From Actinophytocola sp. (lineage in GTDB: Bacteria > Actinomycetota > Actinomycetes > Mycobacteriales > Pseudonocardiaceae), in the NCBI GenBank assembly GCA_009377395.1, contig WHUB01000019.1, forward strand, positions 754 through 58,583: a DNA stretch of 57,830 bases. The letters are read 5' to 3'. Position numbers and translations under genes: made by a program. Every line of letters begins with the position of its first letter. Within the stretch, counting starts at the first letter, position 1. Shown piece by piece: positions 41,797 through 49,972 of this stretch. Below the pieces are notes generated by a model that was not told the DNA's origin, searched no databases, and worked only from the letters and a program-made list of their open reading frames with translations.

Positions 41797-43074
41797 CTAC
41801 CGCAGCGCCACCAGCGTGTCGCCGCGCTGCTCGAGCAGCACCGGCCCGGCGGCGTCGAGACTGATCGGACCGTCGAAGCCGCCACGGTCCACCGGCAGCC
41901 TGCGCTCCACCTCGCCGGACTCCTCGTCGACGACCGCGAGCCCACCCTGGATGGGCAGCACCAGGCTGCCGCCGAACAGCGTGCCGGTGCCGATCGTGCC
42001 GTGCAGCGTCCAGCGGGGCCGCAGGTCGGCGGCGTCGAGCGCGATGGTGCTCGCGCCGGTCGACCAGTACACCCCGGCGTCGGTGCGTGCGGCGGGCTCG
42101 ACGCCGCCATCCGGGTCGCTCGTCAGCGCGGCGGCGGGCAGGTCGAGCGAGTACCGCGCGATCTCGCGGCCGTCGGAGTCGTAGACGGCCAGCCGCTTCG
42201 AGTCGCCGTAGGCGACCGCGACCAGGAAGTCGCTGCCGGACGACTCCGGCCGGTCGACCAGCGCGACGACCTTGGCGTTCTCGCTGTCCAGCAGGGTGCT
42301 GAAGAAGACCTCGGGCTGGTCGGTCACCGACTCGCCGTCGACGGTGTTGGTCGTGCCCAACACCGAGAGCCGGTCGGCGTCCTCACCACCGCAGCGCTCG
42401 ATCACGCCGACCCGGCCCGCCGAGACGGTCACCGAGCCGTACTCGCAGCCGGGGCGGGGCTGCCGGTCGGGCTCGACGACGGCGGGCACCTTGCCGTACT
42501 CCATGGTGTTGATCAGATCCGACGACCACACGTTGAGCAGTTTCCTGCCGGTGGTGACCGCGTGGTTGCCGTCGTCGATGAGCCTCGTGCCCAGCTCGGC
42601 GTTGGCGTTACGCTGCGCGGTGCGCTCGCCGGTGCCCATGTCGAGCTGGGTGATCTCGCTGCACCAGCCGCCTGCCAGCGCGTGCGTCTGGTACATGGCC
42701 ACCACGGTCGACCACGGGTCGGCGACCGTGCACAGGTCGAGATCGCGCTGGTACGTCCAGCGCGGCCGCCCGCTCTCGAGGTCGCGACCGGTGACCGTGC
42801 CGCCGTCGCCGGTGACGACCGAGGCGCCGTCGGTGACCGGGGTCGGCGTCGCGTCGCTCGGCGCGCGCCAGATCTCGTCGAACCGCTCAGGCACCTCGGC
42901 CGGGGCGTGTAGCACGCCCGGGTCCGTTGCGGCGGTGACCGATCGGGTCGCCCGGCTCTCGCTCGCCAGCCACACCAGCAGGCCGGCGGCGACGACGGCG
43001 ATGACGATCAGCGCCGCGACGACCCGGTCGCGGGGACGCGTCCACGGTGAACGGCGAGCCGGGTTCTTGCCCAC
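41797..43074 (-). CDS. Membrane-anchored PQQ-like beta-propeller protein
   Basis: The protein has 425 residues. A short basic N-terminus and one membrane helix (about 18-40, VVAALIVIAVVAAGLLVWLAS) are followed by an extracellular beta-propeller with repeated blade motifs such as VTGRDLESGRPRWTYQ, ALDAADLRPRWTLHG and LAVVDEESGEVERRL. Function is unknown; such proteins often bind or scaffold. GTG at 43074 is chosen because it directly precedes the anchor and starts seven bases after the helicase stop. Confidence 0.82.
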   Translation of the reverse strand: MGKNPARRSPWTRPRDRVVAALIVIAVVAAGLLVWLASESRATRSVTAATDPGVLHAPAEVPERFDEIWRAPSDATPTPVTDGASVVTGDGGTVTGRDLESGRPRWTYQRDLDLCTVADPWSTVVAMYQTHALAGGWCSEITQLDMGTGERTAQRNANAELGTRLIDDGNHAVTTGRKLLNVWSSDLINTMEYGKVPAVVEPDRQPRPGCEYGSVTVSAGRVGVIERCGGEDADRLSVLGTTNTVDGESVTDQPEVFFSTLLDSENAKVVALVDRPESSGSDFLVAVAYGDSKRLAVYDSDGREIARYSLDLPAAALTSDPDGGVEPAARTDAGVYWSTGASTIALDAADLRPRWTLHGTIGTGTLFGGSLVLPIQGGLAVVDEESGEVERRLPVDRGGFDGPISLDAAGPVLLEQRGDTLVALR

Positions 43075-43081
43075 CGTGTGC

Positions 43082-44728
43082 TCACTGGCCGCCGCTGTCG
43101 CTTGCCTTGGCGCCGCTCGCGCCGTTGCCGCTGCGCGCGCGCCCGCCGCCTCGGCTGCCCCGGGTCCGTCGCCTGCGACCCTGCTGGCCGTCGGCGGAGC
43201 CCTGCCCCGAGCCGTCCTGCTTCGGGCCTGACTGCCCGTTCGTCGCCGCGTCGCCGTTCCCGGCCGACGTCCGGGCGCTGCCCCGGGTGGGCTTGCGGGG
43301 CGTGCCGCGCGTGGTGGAACGGGAGCGCGGCGAGCCGGACTTGCGCTTGCCGCCGAAGTCCTCCTCCTGCTCGGCGCCCAGTCCCGCCCTGGTGCGCTTG
43401 GACAGCGGCAGCCTGCTGGTGGCGTCCTCGGGGATGCCGAGGTCGGCGTACAGGTGCGCCGAGGTCGAGTAGGTCTCGACCGGCACGTCGACACCGAGGC
43501 CGAGCGCGTCCGAGATCAGCTTCCACCGTGGCGTCTCGTCCCAGTCGACCAACGTGACCGCGACGCCGGTCTTCCCGGCGCGGCCGGTCCTGCCGATCCG
43601 GTGCACGTAGGTCTTCTCGTCGTCCGGCGTCTGGTAGTTGATCACGTGCGTGACGTCGGTGACGTCGATGCCGCGCGCGGCGACGTCGGTCGCGACCAGG
43701 ACGTCGATCTTGGCCGACCGGAACGCGCGCAGCGCCTGCTCACGGGCGCCCTGACCGAGGTCACCGTGCACCGCACCGGCCGCGAAGCCGCGTTCGGTGA
43801 GGTCGTCGGCCACCTTCTGCGCGGTCCGCTTGGTACGGGTGAAGATCATGGTCCGGCCCCGGTCCTCGGCCTGGAGCGCCCTGGCCAGCATCTCCAGCTT
43901 GTCCATGGCGTGGGCGCGGTAAACGAACTGCGCCGTCCGCTCGTGGATCGCGGTGTCGTCGACCTGCTCGGCGCGGATGTGCGTCGGCTTGGTCAGGAAC
44001 GTCCTGGCCAGGGTGATGATCGGGCCGGGCATGGTCGCCGAGAAGAGCATGGTCTGCCGCTTCTCGGGCACCATCCGCAGGATGCGCTCGATGTCGGGCA
44101 GGAAGCCGAGGTCGAGCATCTCGTCGGCCTCGTCGAGCACCAGGGTGGCCGCCTTGCCGAGCACGAGGTGCTGCTGCTCGGCGAGGTCGAGCAGCCGGCC
44201 CGGGGTGCCGATCACCAGGTCGACGCCCGCCCGCAGTGCCTCGATCTGCGGCTCGTACGGCCGCCCGCCGTAGATGGCGAGCGTGCGCACGCCGAGGTGC
44301 TTGCCCGCGTCGTGCAGGTCGTGCGTGACCTGGAGGCACAGCTCGCGGGTCGGCACGACGACGAGCGCCTGCGGCGTGCCGTCGCCGGGCAGCGTGAGGC
44401 GCTGCAGCATCGGGACGCCGAAGCCGAGCGTCTTGCCGGTGCCGGTGCGGGCCTGGCCGATGACGTCCTCGCCGTTCAGCGCGAGCGGCAGCGTCATCTC
44501 CTGGATCGCGAAGGTGCGCTCGATGCCCGCCTCGGTGAGCGCGCGCACGATCTCGTCGCGCACGCCGAAGTCCGCGAACAGCGGCGCTTCCTCGGGTACC
44601 GGCGCGCCTGCCTGGAGTGGGTGGGACGGATCGGTCTCGGGAACTCCCGCTTCACTGTGTTCGAGCGTCACCGGGTCCAGTGCGCTGTCTTGGTCGGTCT
44701 CTGTTGTCAGCGTGATCGCCTCTCTCAT
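43082..44728 (-). CDS. rhlE: DEAD-box RNA helicase RhlE-like
   Basis: ATP-dependent RNA helicase of 548 residues. Motifs in order: Q-motif FAIQEMTLP, Walker A ARTGTGKT, PTRELC, TPGR, DEAD box VLDEADEML, SAT, and HRIGRTGRAG in the second RecA domain. The long C-terminal tail (from about residue 425) is rich in arginine, glycine and serine and disordered, suited to RNA binding. ATG at 44728 is chosen because it leads into the acidic N-tail; no strong ribosome site is seen and a GTG at 44788 is also in frame. The mycobacterial homologue has the same neighbours. Confidence 0.9.
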   Translation of the reverse strand: MREAITLTTETDQDSALDPVTLEHSEAGVPETDPSHPLQAGAPVPEEAPLFADFGVRDEIVRALTEAGIERTFAIQEMTLPLALNGEDVIGQARTGTGKTLGFGVPMLQRLTLPGDGTPQALVVVPTRELCLQVTHDLHDAGKHLGVRTLAIYGGRPYEPQIEALRAGVDLVIGTPGRLLDLAEQQHLVLGKAATLVLDEADEMLDLGFLPDIERILRMVPEKRQTMLFSATMPGPIITLARTFLTKPTHIRAEQVDDTAIHERTAQFVYRAHAMDKLEMLARALQAEDRGRTMIFTRTKRTAQKVADDLTERGFAAGAVHGDLGQGAREQALRAFRSAKIDVLVATDVAARGIDVTDVTHVINYQTPDDEKTYVHRIGRTGRAGKTGVAVTLVDWDETPRWKLISDALGLGVDVPVETYSTSAHLYADLGIPEDATSRLPLSKRTRAGLGAEQEEDFGGKRKSGSPRSRSTTRGTPRKPTRGSARTSAGNGDAATNGQSGPKQDGSGQGSADGQQGRRRRTRGSRGGGRARSGNGASGAKASDSGGQ

Positions 44729-45067
44729 CCAGCGCGCACAGAACGATGTCGTGGGAACCGCACTGGGATCCGAGGTGTGCGCGCACACTTCCTCGCACTC
44801 GCCTCCACGCGGAGCGCGCCCGTGGGTACACGGTCAGCCGGATTCATTCCCGTCAGTGGTTGATGTGGTCCCGGCCGGGTGGAGTCGCTCCCCACGCCGT
44901 GCGCGCGGTGCCTACTCACCCTGCGACCATCCCGCGGAGGCGATGCGATGGTCATCACGGCCCAGTCTACCTGGTGCGTCGCCGCTGGTGGTGAGCCGGT
45001 GAGATACGGCATGTTCGGTGAACTCTCGCGCGACGGACTGGTCACACGAGCCCGGTAACACTTTAAG
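44729..45067. other. 339-bp divergent spacer, rhlE / ferritin-like gene
   Basis: No convincing gene is seen here. It should hold the promoter and a possibly long 5' leader of rhlE on the minus strand and the promoter of the ferritin-like gene on the plus strand. A perfect palindrome GTGTGCGCGCACAC lies at 44775-44788, just upstream of the proposed helicase start. TAACACTTTAAGG lies directly before the plus-strand gene but is not a clear -10. Confidence 0.4.
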
Positions 45068-45748
45068 GTGGGTGACGTGGGCGATGTGCGCGGTGTCAGC
45101 AGCCAGGAATCGGTGAGCGCGGGAGTGGTCGATCTGCTCGGCGTGCTCGCGTACGGCGAGTTGTCGGCGTTCGACCGGATGGCGGAGGACTCGCGGACCG
45201 CGCCGACCCTCGCCGGCCGGGCGGCGCTCGCCGAGATGGCCGCCGCCGAGATCGGGCACTACGCGATGCTGGAGCGTCATCTCGCGGAGCACGGCGTCGA
45301 CGTCGAGGACGCGATGGCGCCGTTCATGGACCACATCGACGCCTTCCACGCCTCGACCGCGCCCAAGTCGTGGCTGGAGTCGCTGGTCAAGGCGTATGTG
45401 GGGGATGGGCTCGCGGCCGACCTCTACCGGGAGGTCGCCAGCTGGCTCGACGAGCCGAACCGGGAGCTGGTGCTCGCGGTGCTGTCGGACACCGGCCACT
45501 CCGCCTTCGCCGAGCGTGAGGTGGCGATGGCCATCGCGGACGACGCGACGGTGCGGGGGAGGCTCGCGCTGTGGGGCCGCAGGCTGCTCGGCGAGGCGCT
45601 GACACAGGCGCAGTACGTCGTCGCCGAGCGTGACGGCCTCGCGGAGCTGATCGTGGCGGGCACCGGGGATCTCTCGGGCATCGCCGGACTGCTGCGGCGG
45701 CTGCAGCAGCAGCACCACAAGCGGATGCAGTCGCTGGGTCTGGGGTAA
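45068..45748 (+). CDS. Ferritin-like fold protein (tRNA-hydroxylase-like)
   Basis: All-helical protein of 226 residues with a ferritin-like four-helix bundle. ExxH-type metal positions include EIGHY (about residue 61) and a second ALTQAQYVVAERD helix, in a pattern like the MiaE-type tRNA hydroxylase relatives. It is a conserved actinobacterial family (Rv3210c-like); the reaction is not established. GTG at 45068 and 45077 are both possible starts. Next to DUF3107 and a TetR gene as in mycobacteria. Confidence 0.82.
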   Translation: MGDVGDVRGVSSQESVSAGVVDLLGVLAYGELSAFDRMAEDSRTAPTLAGRAALAEMAAAEIGHYAMLERHLAEHGVDVEDAMAPFMDHIDAFHASTAPKSWLESLVKAYVGDGLAADLYREVASWLDEPNRELVLAVLSDTGHSAFAEREVAMAIADDATVRGRLALWGRRLLGEALTQAQYVVAERDGLAELIVAGTGDLSGIAGLLRRLQQQHHKRMQSLGLG

Positions 45749-45827
45749 CCGGCCAGCACACTTCGGTGAGTCGCGTGGGATAGCCTGTGCGGCGAAAGGG
45801 AAGCGACCGCGAACCAGGAGGACGCGC

Positions 45828-46052
45828 GTGGAGATCAAGATCGGCATTCAGGAGGCTCCCCGCGAGCTCGTCGTGTCGAGCAGCCAGACGACGGACGAGG
45901 TGGATGCGTTGATCTCCGAAGCTCTCGGTTCCGCTGACGGCCTGCTCCGGCTGACCGACGACAAGGGCCGGTTGTACATCGTCCCGGGGAACCGGATCGC
46001 CTACGTCGAGATGGCCCCGTCCGACGTCCGCAAGGTCGGCTTCGCGAGCTGA
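45828..46052 (+). CDS. DUF3107 family protein
   Basis: The protein has 74 residues, beginning EIKIGIQEAPRELVVSSSQ and ending RIAYVEMAPSDVRKVGFA. It is an ATP-binding-site-free small conserved actinobacterial protein (Rv3208A/TB9.4 family) whose function is unknown. GTG at 45828 follows AGGAGGA. It lies between the ferritin-like gene and a convergent TetR gene. Confidence 0.92.
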   Translation: MEIKIGIQEAPRELVVSSSQTTDEVDALISEALGSADGLLRLTDDKGRLYIVPGNRIAYVEMAPSDVRKVGFAS

Positions 46053-46177
46053 CGGGAGCTTTAGCGGTTGGGAGCTTCGCAGGTCGGTCGATGAGGCCGC
46101 TCCGAGCGGAGCGAGCGGGCGGTCGCGGCGATCGGCTCACGCCAGGGCCGATTCGGCGCCGAGCGCGCCATCTCCGA

Positions 46178-46216
46178 GTGACACCGGGGCGAAGGTCACA
46201 GAGCTTCGGGTGTCAC
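46178..46216. terminator. Bidirectional hairpin between DUF3107 and TetR genes
   Basis: GTGACACC (46178-46185) pairs perfectly with GGTGTCAC (46209-46216) across a 23-base loop. The right arm includes the TGA stop of the minus-strand TetR gene, so the hairpin can end transcripts from both sides. Upstream, CCGCTC-C-GAGCGG near 46091-46103 is a second small stem. Confidence 0.5.
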
Positions 46217-46974
46217 GCTCCTTCGCCGGTGGCCTTGCGCTCGGCCTCGCTCCAGACGTCGTGCATCCGCACCACCTTGTTGATCTCAAGTGGCTTGTTC
46301 GGCTCGACGGTGATGCCCCGCTGCCGCAGGATGCCGTCGATCGCCGCCCAGATGATCTCGGTGGTGTACTCGACGATGCTGTCCCGGCCCATGGATCGCT
46401 TGTCCAGCCACCAGGTGCCGATGCTCTGCACCAGGCCGACCACGCCGTGAGCCCACGGCTCGGCCGCGCCTGAGTCGAGCCCGAACGCGCGCATGTAGTC
46501 GCCGAGCACGGCGGTCACCGAGGTCGCGATCAGCTCCTTGTCCTCGTGCACGATGTCGGCGTCGGGGAGCCGGTCGCCGGCGTGGCTCGGGTGCACCAGC
46601 AGCCGGTACAGGTTCGGGTACTCGTCGATCGTGGTGAAGAACGCGTCGATGACGCTGCGGATCCTCGGCACCGGCGCCAGCTCCTCGTTCAGCGCGGGCA
46701 TCAGCCGGTTGAACAGGATCTTCGTGCCGTGTTGCCCGAGCGCGAGGTGCAGGTCGGCCTTGTCGGTGAAATGCCGGTAGACCACCGGTTTGGTGACACC
46801 GGCCTCGGCCGCGACGTCGTCCATGCCGAACTCGGTCCCGTGCTTGTCGAGCGCACGCAGCGCCGCCTCGACGAACTCGGCTCGGCGGGCGATGCGGTGC
46901 TGCTTCCACCGGTCGCGGCGGGCGTCACCAGTGCTTGCAGACTGCTTGCTGCTGCGCTTGACACGATCGGGCAT
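46213..46974 (-). CDS. TetR-family transcriptional regulator
   Basis: Regulator of 253 residues. A basic N-tail is followed by the TetR HTH (about 30-75): AEFVEAALRALDKHG, MDDVAAEAGVTKPVVYRHFTDKADLHLAL. The C-terminal ligand domain is large. ATG at 46974 is preferred because TAGCAT, a good -10, ends seven bases upstream, indicating a leaderless transcript. A strong inverted repeat at 46995-47015 lies between it and the divergent hydrolase gene and is the likely operator. Confidence 0.92.
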   Translation of the reverse strand: MPDRVKRSSKQSASTGDARRDRWKQHRIARRAEFVEAALRALDKHGTEFGMDDVAAEAGVTKPVVYRHFTDKADLHLALGQHGTKILFNRLMPALNEELAPVPRIRSVIDAFFTTIDEYPNLYRLLVHPSHAGDRLPDADIVHEDKELIATSVTAVLGDYMRAFGLDSGAAEPWAHGVVGLVQSIGTWWLDKRSMGRDSIVEYTTEIIWAAIDGILRQRGITVEPNKPLEINKVVRMHDVWSEAERKATGEGA

Positions 46975-46994
46975 GGGCGTCATGCTACCAGCGC

Positions 46995-47015
46995 GTAACC
47001 GTTACCATCGGTTAC
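46995..47015. promoter_or_regulatory. TetR operator, GTAACCG-N7-CGGTTAC
   Basis: A perfect 7-bp inverted repeat, GTAACCG at 46995-47001 and CGGTTAC at 47009-47015, lies between the divergent TetR and hydrolase genes. It overlaps the -35 region (GTTACA) of a plus-strand promoter whose -10 is TACGGT at 47034-47039. The layout fits a TetR repressor controlling itself and the hydrolase. Confidence 0.6.
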
Positions 47016-47046
47016 AGGTTGTGGTTCGACGAATACGGTGGTGTAC

Positions 47047-48000
47047 GTGAGCATCATTGAGCAGCGCGGCTCGGTGACGGTATCGAAGCGGCGGGACATG
47101 GCTGCTGCCGATACTGGCAGCGGCGACAGGTTCGTGACAAGTGACGGCACCGCCCTGCACGTCACGGATTCCGGTCCGGCGGACGCGGCCGCCACCGTGC
47201 TGTTCGTGCACGGCTGGACGCAGGACCACACCTGCTGGAACCTCGCCGCCGCCGACATGCCGGACGACGTCCGGGTGGTGCGCTACGACCACCGCGGCCA
47301 CGGTGTATCGGCGCCCGCGCGGTCAGGCACTCGGACGCTGGAGCAGCTCGCTGACGACCTCGCCGAGGTCATCGACGCCGTCGTGCCGACGGGCCCGATC
47401 GTGCTCGTCGGCCACTCCATGGGCGGCATGACGCTGATGGCGCTGGCCGAGCGGCACCCGGCCCTGGTCGAGTCGCGGGTGGCGGGCGTCGCGTTCGTCG
47501 CGACGTCCTCCGGCGACATGCACCGGATCAGCCTCGGTCTCAAGGGCGCGATGGGCCGGTCGGTGCCGAGGGTCGAGCCGGTGCTGCGTTCGCTGCTCGA
47601 GCGGCGCAAGAAGGGCAACCTGCCCGGCAACCCGAGGCTGCTCGCCCCGGCGGGGCGCTGGCTGGTGTTCGGCAAGAAGCCGAAGCCCGAGCACGTCATC
47701 GAGACGGTGCGTCAGTCGCTCGCCGCGCACCCCGCCAGCATCGGCGGGTTCATGGACGCGATCTTCGCCCACGACCGCCGCGTCGCGCTCGGCGCGCTGC
47801 GGGACAAGCCGACCGTGGTGCTCGTCGGCGACCGGGACCGGCTGTGCCCCGCCGACCACGCGAAGGTCATCGCCGACGAGCTGCCCGGCACCGACTTCGT
47901 GCTCTACCCGGGCGCCGGTCACATGTTGATGTACGAACGCTCGCTCGAGGTCAACACCCGGATACTGGCGCTGCTGCGCAAGGCGGTTCCGGCGTGCTAG
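47047..48000 (+). CDS. Alpha/beta hydrolase
   Basis: Alpha/beta-hydrolase of 317 residues. FVHGWTQDHTCWN forms the oxyanion hole, GHSMGGMT holds the nucleophile serine, VLVGDRDRLCP the acid and GAGHMLMYE the histidine. Substrate is unknown; probably an ester or lipid-like compound. GTG at 47047 is preferred because a TACGGT -10 places the RNA 5' end there (leaderless); a start at 47038 or ATG at 47098 is also possible. Likely controlled by the divergent TetR. Confidence 0.85.
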   Translation: MSIIEQRGSVTVSKRRDMAAADTGSGDRFVTSDGTALHVTDSGPADAAATVLFVHGWTQDHTCWNLAAADMPDDVRVVRYDHRGHGVSAPARSGTRTLEQLADDLAEVIDAVVPTGPIVLVGHSMGGMTLMALAERHPALVESRVAGVAFVATSSGDMHRISLGLKGAMGRSVPRVEPVLRSLLERRKKGNLPGNPRLLAPAGRWLVFGKKPKPEHVIETVRQSLAAHPASIGGFMDAIFAHDRRVALGALRDKPTVVLVGDRDRLCPADHAKVIADELPGTDFVLYPGAGHMLMYERSLEVNTRILALLRKAVPAC

Positions 48001-48134
48001 CTGCTCGCGTGGTGCTGATGCACCAGGGCGGCTGGGACGAGATCCTGCTCGGGCTCGGCCCGCTGCTGATCATTGCTGTGCTCATCGCCGTCGCACGCAG
48101 ACAGAAGCCGGGCGACGAGGGGGACGACGAGTAG
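47994..48134 (+). CDS. Small single-pass membrane protein
   Basis: A 46-residue product: after a short N-part comes WDEILLGLGPLLIIAVLIAVARRQ, one membrane helix with a basic stop signal, and an acidic tail ending GDEGDDE. GTG at 47994 overlaps the hydrolase stop, suggesting coupling; GTG at 48009 or ATG at 48018 are shorter options. Similar small helix proteins occur in other actinobacteria but have no known role. Confidence 0.6.
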   Translation: MLAARVVLMHQGGWDEILLGLGPLLIIAVLIAVARRQKPGDEGDDE

Positions 48135-48137
48135 ACG

Positions 48138-48785
48138 TCAGGGTTGCAGCGGGAACCCGTGGCCGATGCCGCGCCACGCCAGCGTCGCGATGAGGGACAC
48201 CGCGTCGTCCCGGCTGATCGAGTTGTGGTTGTCCAGCCAGTACCGCGCGCTGACCTGGCTGAGCCCGACCAGCCCCGACGCGAGCAGCCGCGCCTTGTCC
48301 TCACTCAGCCCGGCGTCCGACGTGATCGTCTGCGTGATGGCGTCGACCGGCGCCCGGTTCGCCCGGTCGACGGCCGCCTGCACCGCGGGCTCGCCGCGCA
48401 GGTCGGACTCGAACACCATCCGGTAGGCGCCGGTCTCGCTGTTGACGAAGTCGTAGAACGCGCCGACGGCGTTCTTGACCCGCTGCTTGTTGTCCGTCGT
48501 GGAGTCGAGCGCCTCCTTGACCGCCGAGACCAGCTCGTCGACGTGCACGTCGAGCAGCGCGCTGTAGAGATCGAGCTTGCCGGGGAAGTGCTGGTACAGC
48601 ACCGGCTTGGAGACACCGGCGCGCTCGGCGATCTCGTCCATCGCGGTGGCGTGGTAGCCGTTGGCGGCGAAGACGTCCTGCGCGACGGTCAGCAGTTGCT
48701 CGCGCCGCTTGCGCTTGGGTAGCCGGACGCCTCGACCTAGCTGCCGGAGCCTCCCACCTCCCGGCAGCCTCGCCGCTTCGGTCAT
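48138..48785 (-). CDS. TetR-family transcriptional regulator
   Basis: Regulator of 215 residues. The HTH is LPKRKRREQLLTVAQDVFAANGYHATAMDEIAERAGVSKPVLYQHFPGKLDLYSAL (about 24-80) and the rest is the ligand domain. ATG at 48785 follows a strong GGGAGGA site, which decides the start over upstream in-frame codons. It ends four bases after the small membrane gene's stop on the other strand and is divergent from the second hydrolase gene. It may regulate that hydrolase (inference). Confidence 0.92.
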   Translation of the reverse strand: MTEAARLPGGGRLRQLGRGVRLPKRKRREQLLTVAQDVFAANGYHATAMDEIAERAGVSKPVLYQHFPGKLDLYSALLDVHVDELVSAVKEALDSTTDNKQRVKNAVGAFYDFVNSETGAYRMVFESDLRGEPAVQAAVDRANRAPVDAITQTITSDAGLSEDKARLLASGLVGLSQVSARYWLDNHNSISRDDAVSLIATLAWRGIGHGFPLQP

Positions 48786-48936
48786 GCTTTCCTCCCGCGT
48801 GGCGTTGGTCGCATCGGGTTCGAGACTACCCGTCGGTAACGCCATAGTGACAATTTCCGCCCAGATCCCGCGACACAGTATGCCCCGGCCCAGTCCGATG
48901 TGGGCGCGACCGGGAACTCTGGGTCATGCTGGAGAA

Positions 48937-49905
48937 GTGACGCCAAAGAACCCGATCACGGCCGGTGCCGAGCTGCCGCCGCTGGACCGCACACTACCGC
49001 CGTGGCAGGGCGGCAATGAAGAGGCCGACGGCGTGCGGCTGCACATCCGCCGCACCGACCCCGAGCTGTCGCCGGAGGGCGCAGGCACCGCGGTCTACGT
49101 GCACGGCCTCGGCGGCTCGTCCACGAACTGGACCGACCTCGGGGCGCTGCTGGCGCCTTGGGGCCGTGGCCTCGCCGTCGACCTGCCCGGGTTCGGCTAC
49201 TCCGAACCGGAGCCCGAGTTCGACTACTCGCTGGCGTCGCACGCGGGCAGGCTGGGCCGGTTCATCGGCGGTCTCGACACCGGGCCGGTGCATCTGCTCG
49301 GCAACTCCATGGGCGGCGCCGTCGCGGCGCTGCTCGCGGCCAGCAGGCCCGAGCTGGTCAAGACGCTCACGCTGATCTCGCCCGCCGTTCCCGATCTGCG
49401 TCCGCTGCCGTCCCGGCTGTCCGATCCCAGGATGGCGCTGGCGTACCTGCCGGTGGTCGGACGCTCGGTCCGCAGGGAGCTCGCCGCCATCACGCCGAGG
49501 CAGCGCGCGGAGCAGATGATCCGGCTGTGCTTCGCCGACCCGTCGGCGTTCCCCGAGTCGCGGCTGGCCGAGCTGGCTGACGAGCACGGCGCGCGGCGGG
49601 AGCTGCCGTGGGCGATGGCCGCGCTCAACCGCAGCACCGCCGACATCGTCCGGGTCTGGCTCGCGCGCGGCTCGCGGTCGATCTGGACGGCGCTACGAAA
49701 CGTGACCGCGCCGTCGCTGGTGGTGTGGGGCGCCAAGGACCGGGTGGTGTCGGCGCGCAAGGCTCGTCGCACCGCGCGGACGTTGCCGCGTGGTGAGCTG
49801 CTCATGCTGCCGCGGGTTGGCCACGTCGCTCAGATGGAGCAGCCGGAGGCGGTCGCGCGAGCCGTTCTCGAGCTCTGGCAGGCCGCCGATAGCGGAGACG
49901 GGTAA
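48937..49905 (+). CDS. Alpha/beta hydrolase
   Basis: Second alpha/beta-hydrolase, 322 residues. VHGLGGSSTNWTDL forms the oxyanion region, GNSMGGAVAALLAA carries the nucleophile serine, GAKDRVVS the acid and GHVAQMEQP the histidine. The first 45 residues before the fold are proline-rich. Substrate is unknown. GTG at 48937 follows TGGAGAAG. The TetR gene is divergent from it. Confidence 0.88.
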   Translation: MTPKNPITAGAELPPLDRTLPPWQGGNEEADGVRLHIRRTDPELSPEGAGTAVYVHGLGGSSTNWTDLGALLAPWGRGLAVDLPGFGYSEPEPEFDYSLASHAGRLGRFIGGLDTGPVHLLGNSMGGAVAALLAASRPELVKTLTLISPAVPDLRPLPSRLSDPRMALAYLPVVGRSVRRELAAITPRQRAEQMIRLCFADPSAFPESRLAELADEHGARRELPWAMAALNRSTADIVRVWLARGSRSIWTALRNVTAPSLVVWGAKDRVVSARKARRTARTLPRGELLMLPRVGHVAQMEQPEAVARAVLELWQAADSGDG

Positions 49906-49972
49906 CACACCTTGGGCCATTCGAGTGAGCGGTTTATGCCATTTGGCGCAGCATGTCAGTGACCGATTCGAG

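Noticed and set aside
44775..44788. Palindrome GTGTGCGCGCACAC as a regulator operator
   Set aside because: Perfect but composed of alternating GC/GT steps common in such genomes; no second site or half-site spacing supports it.
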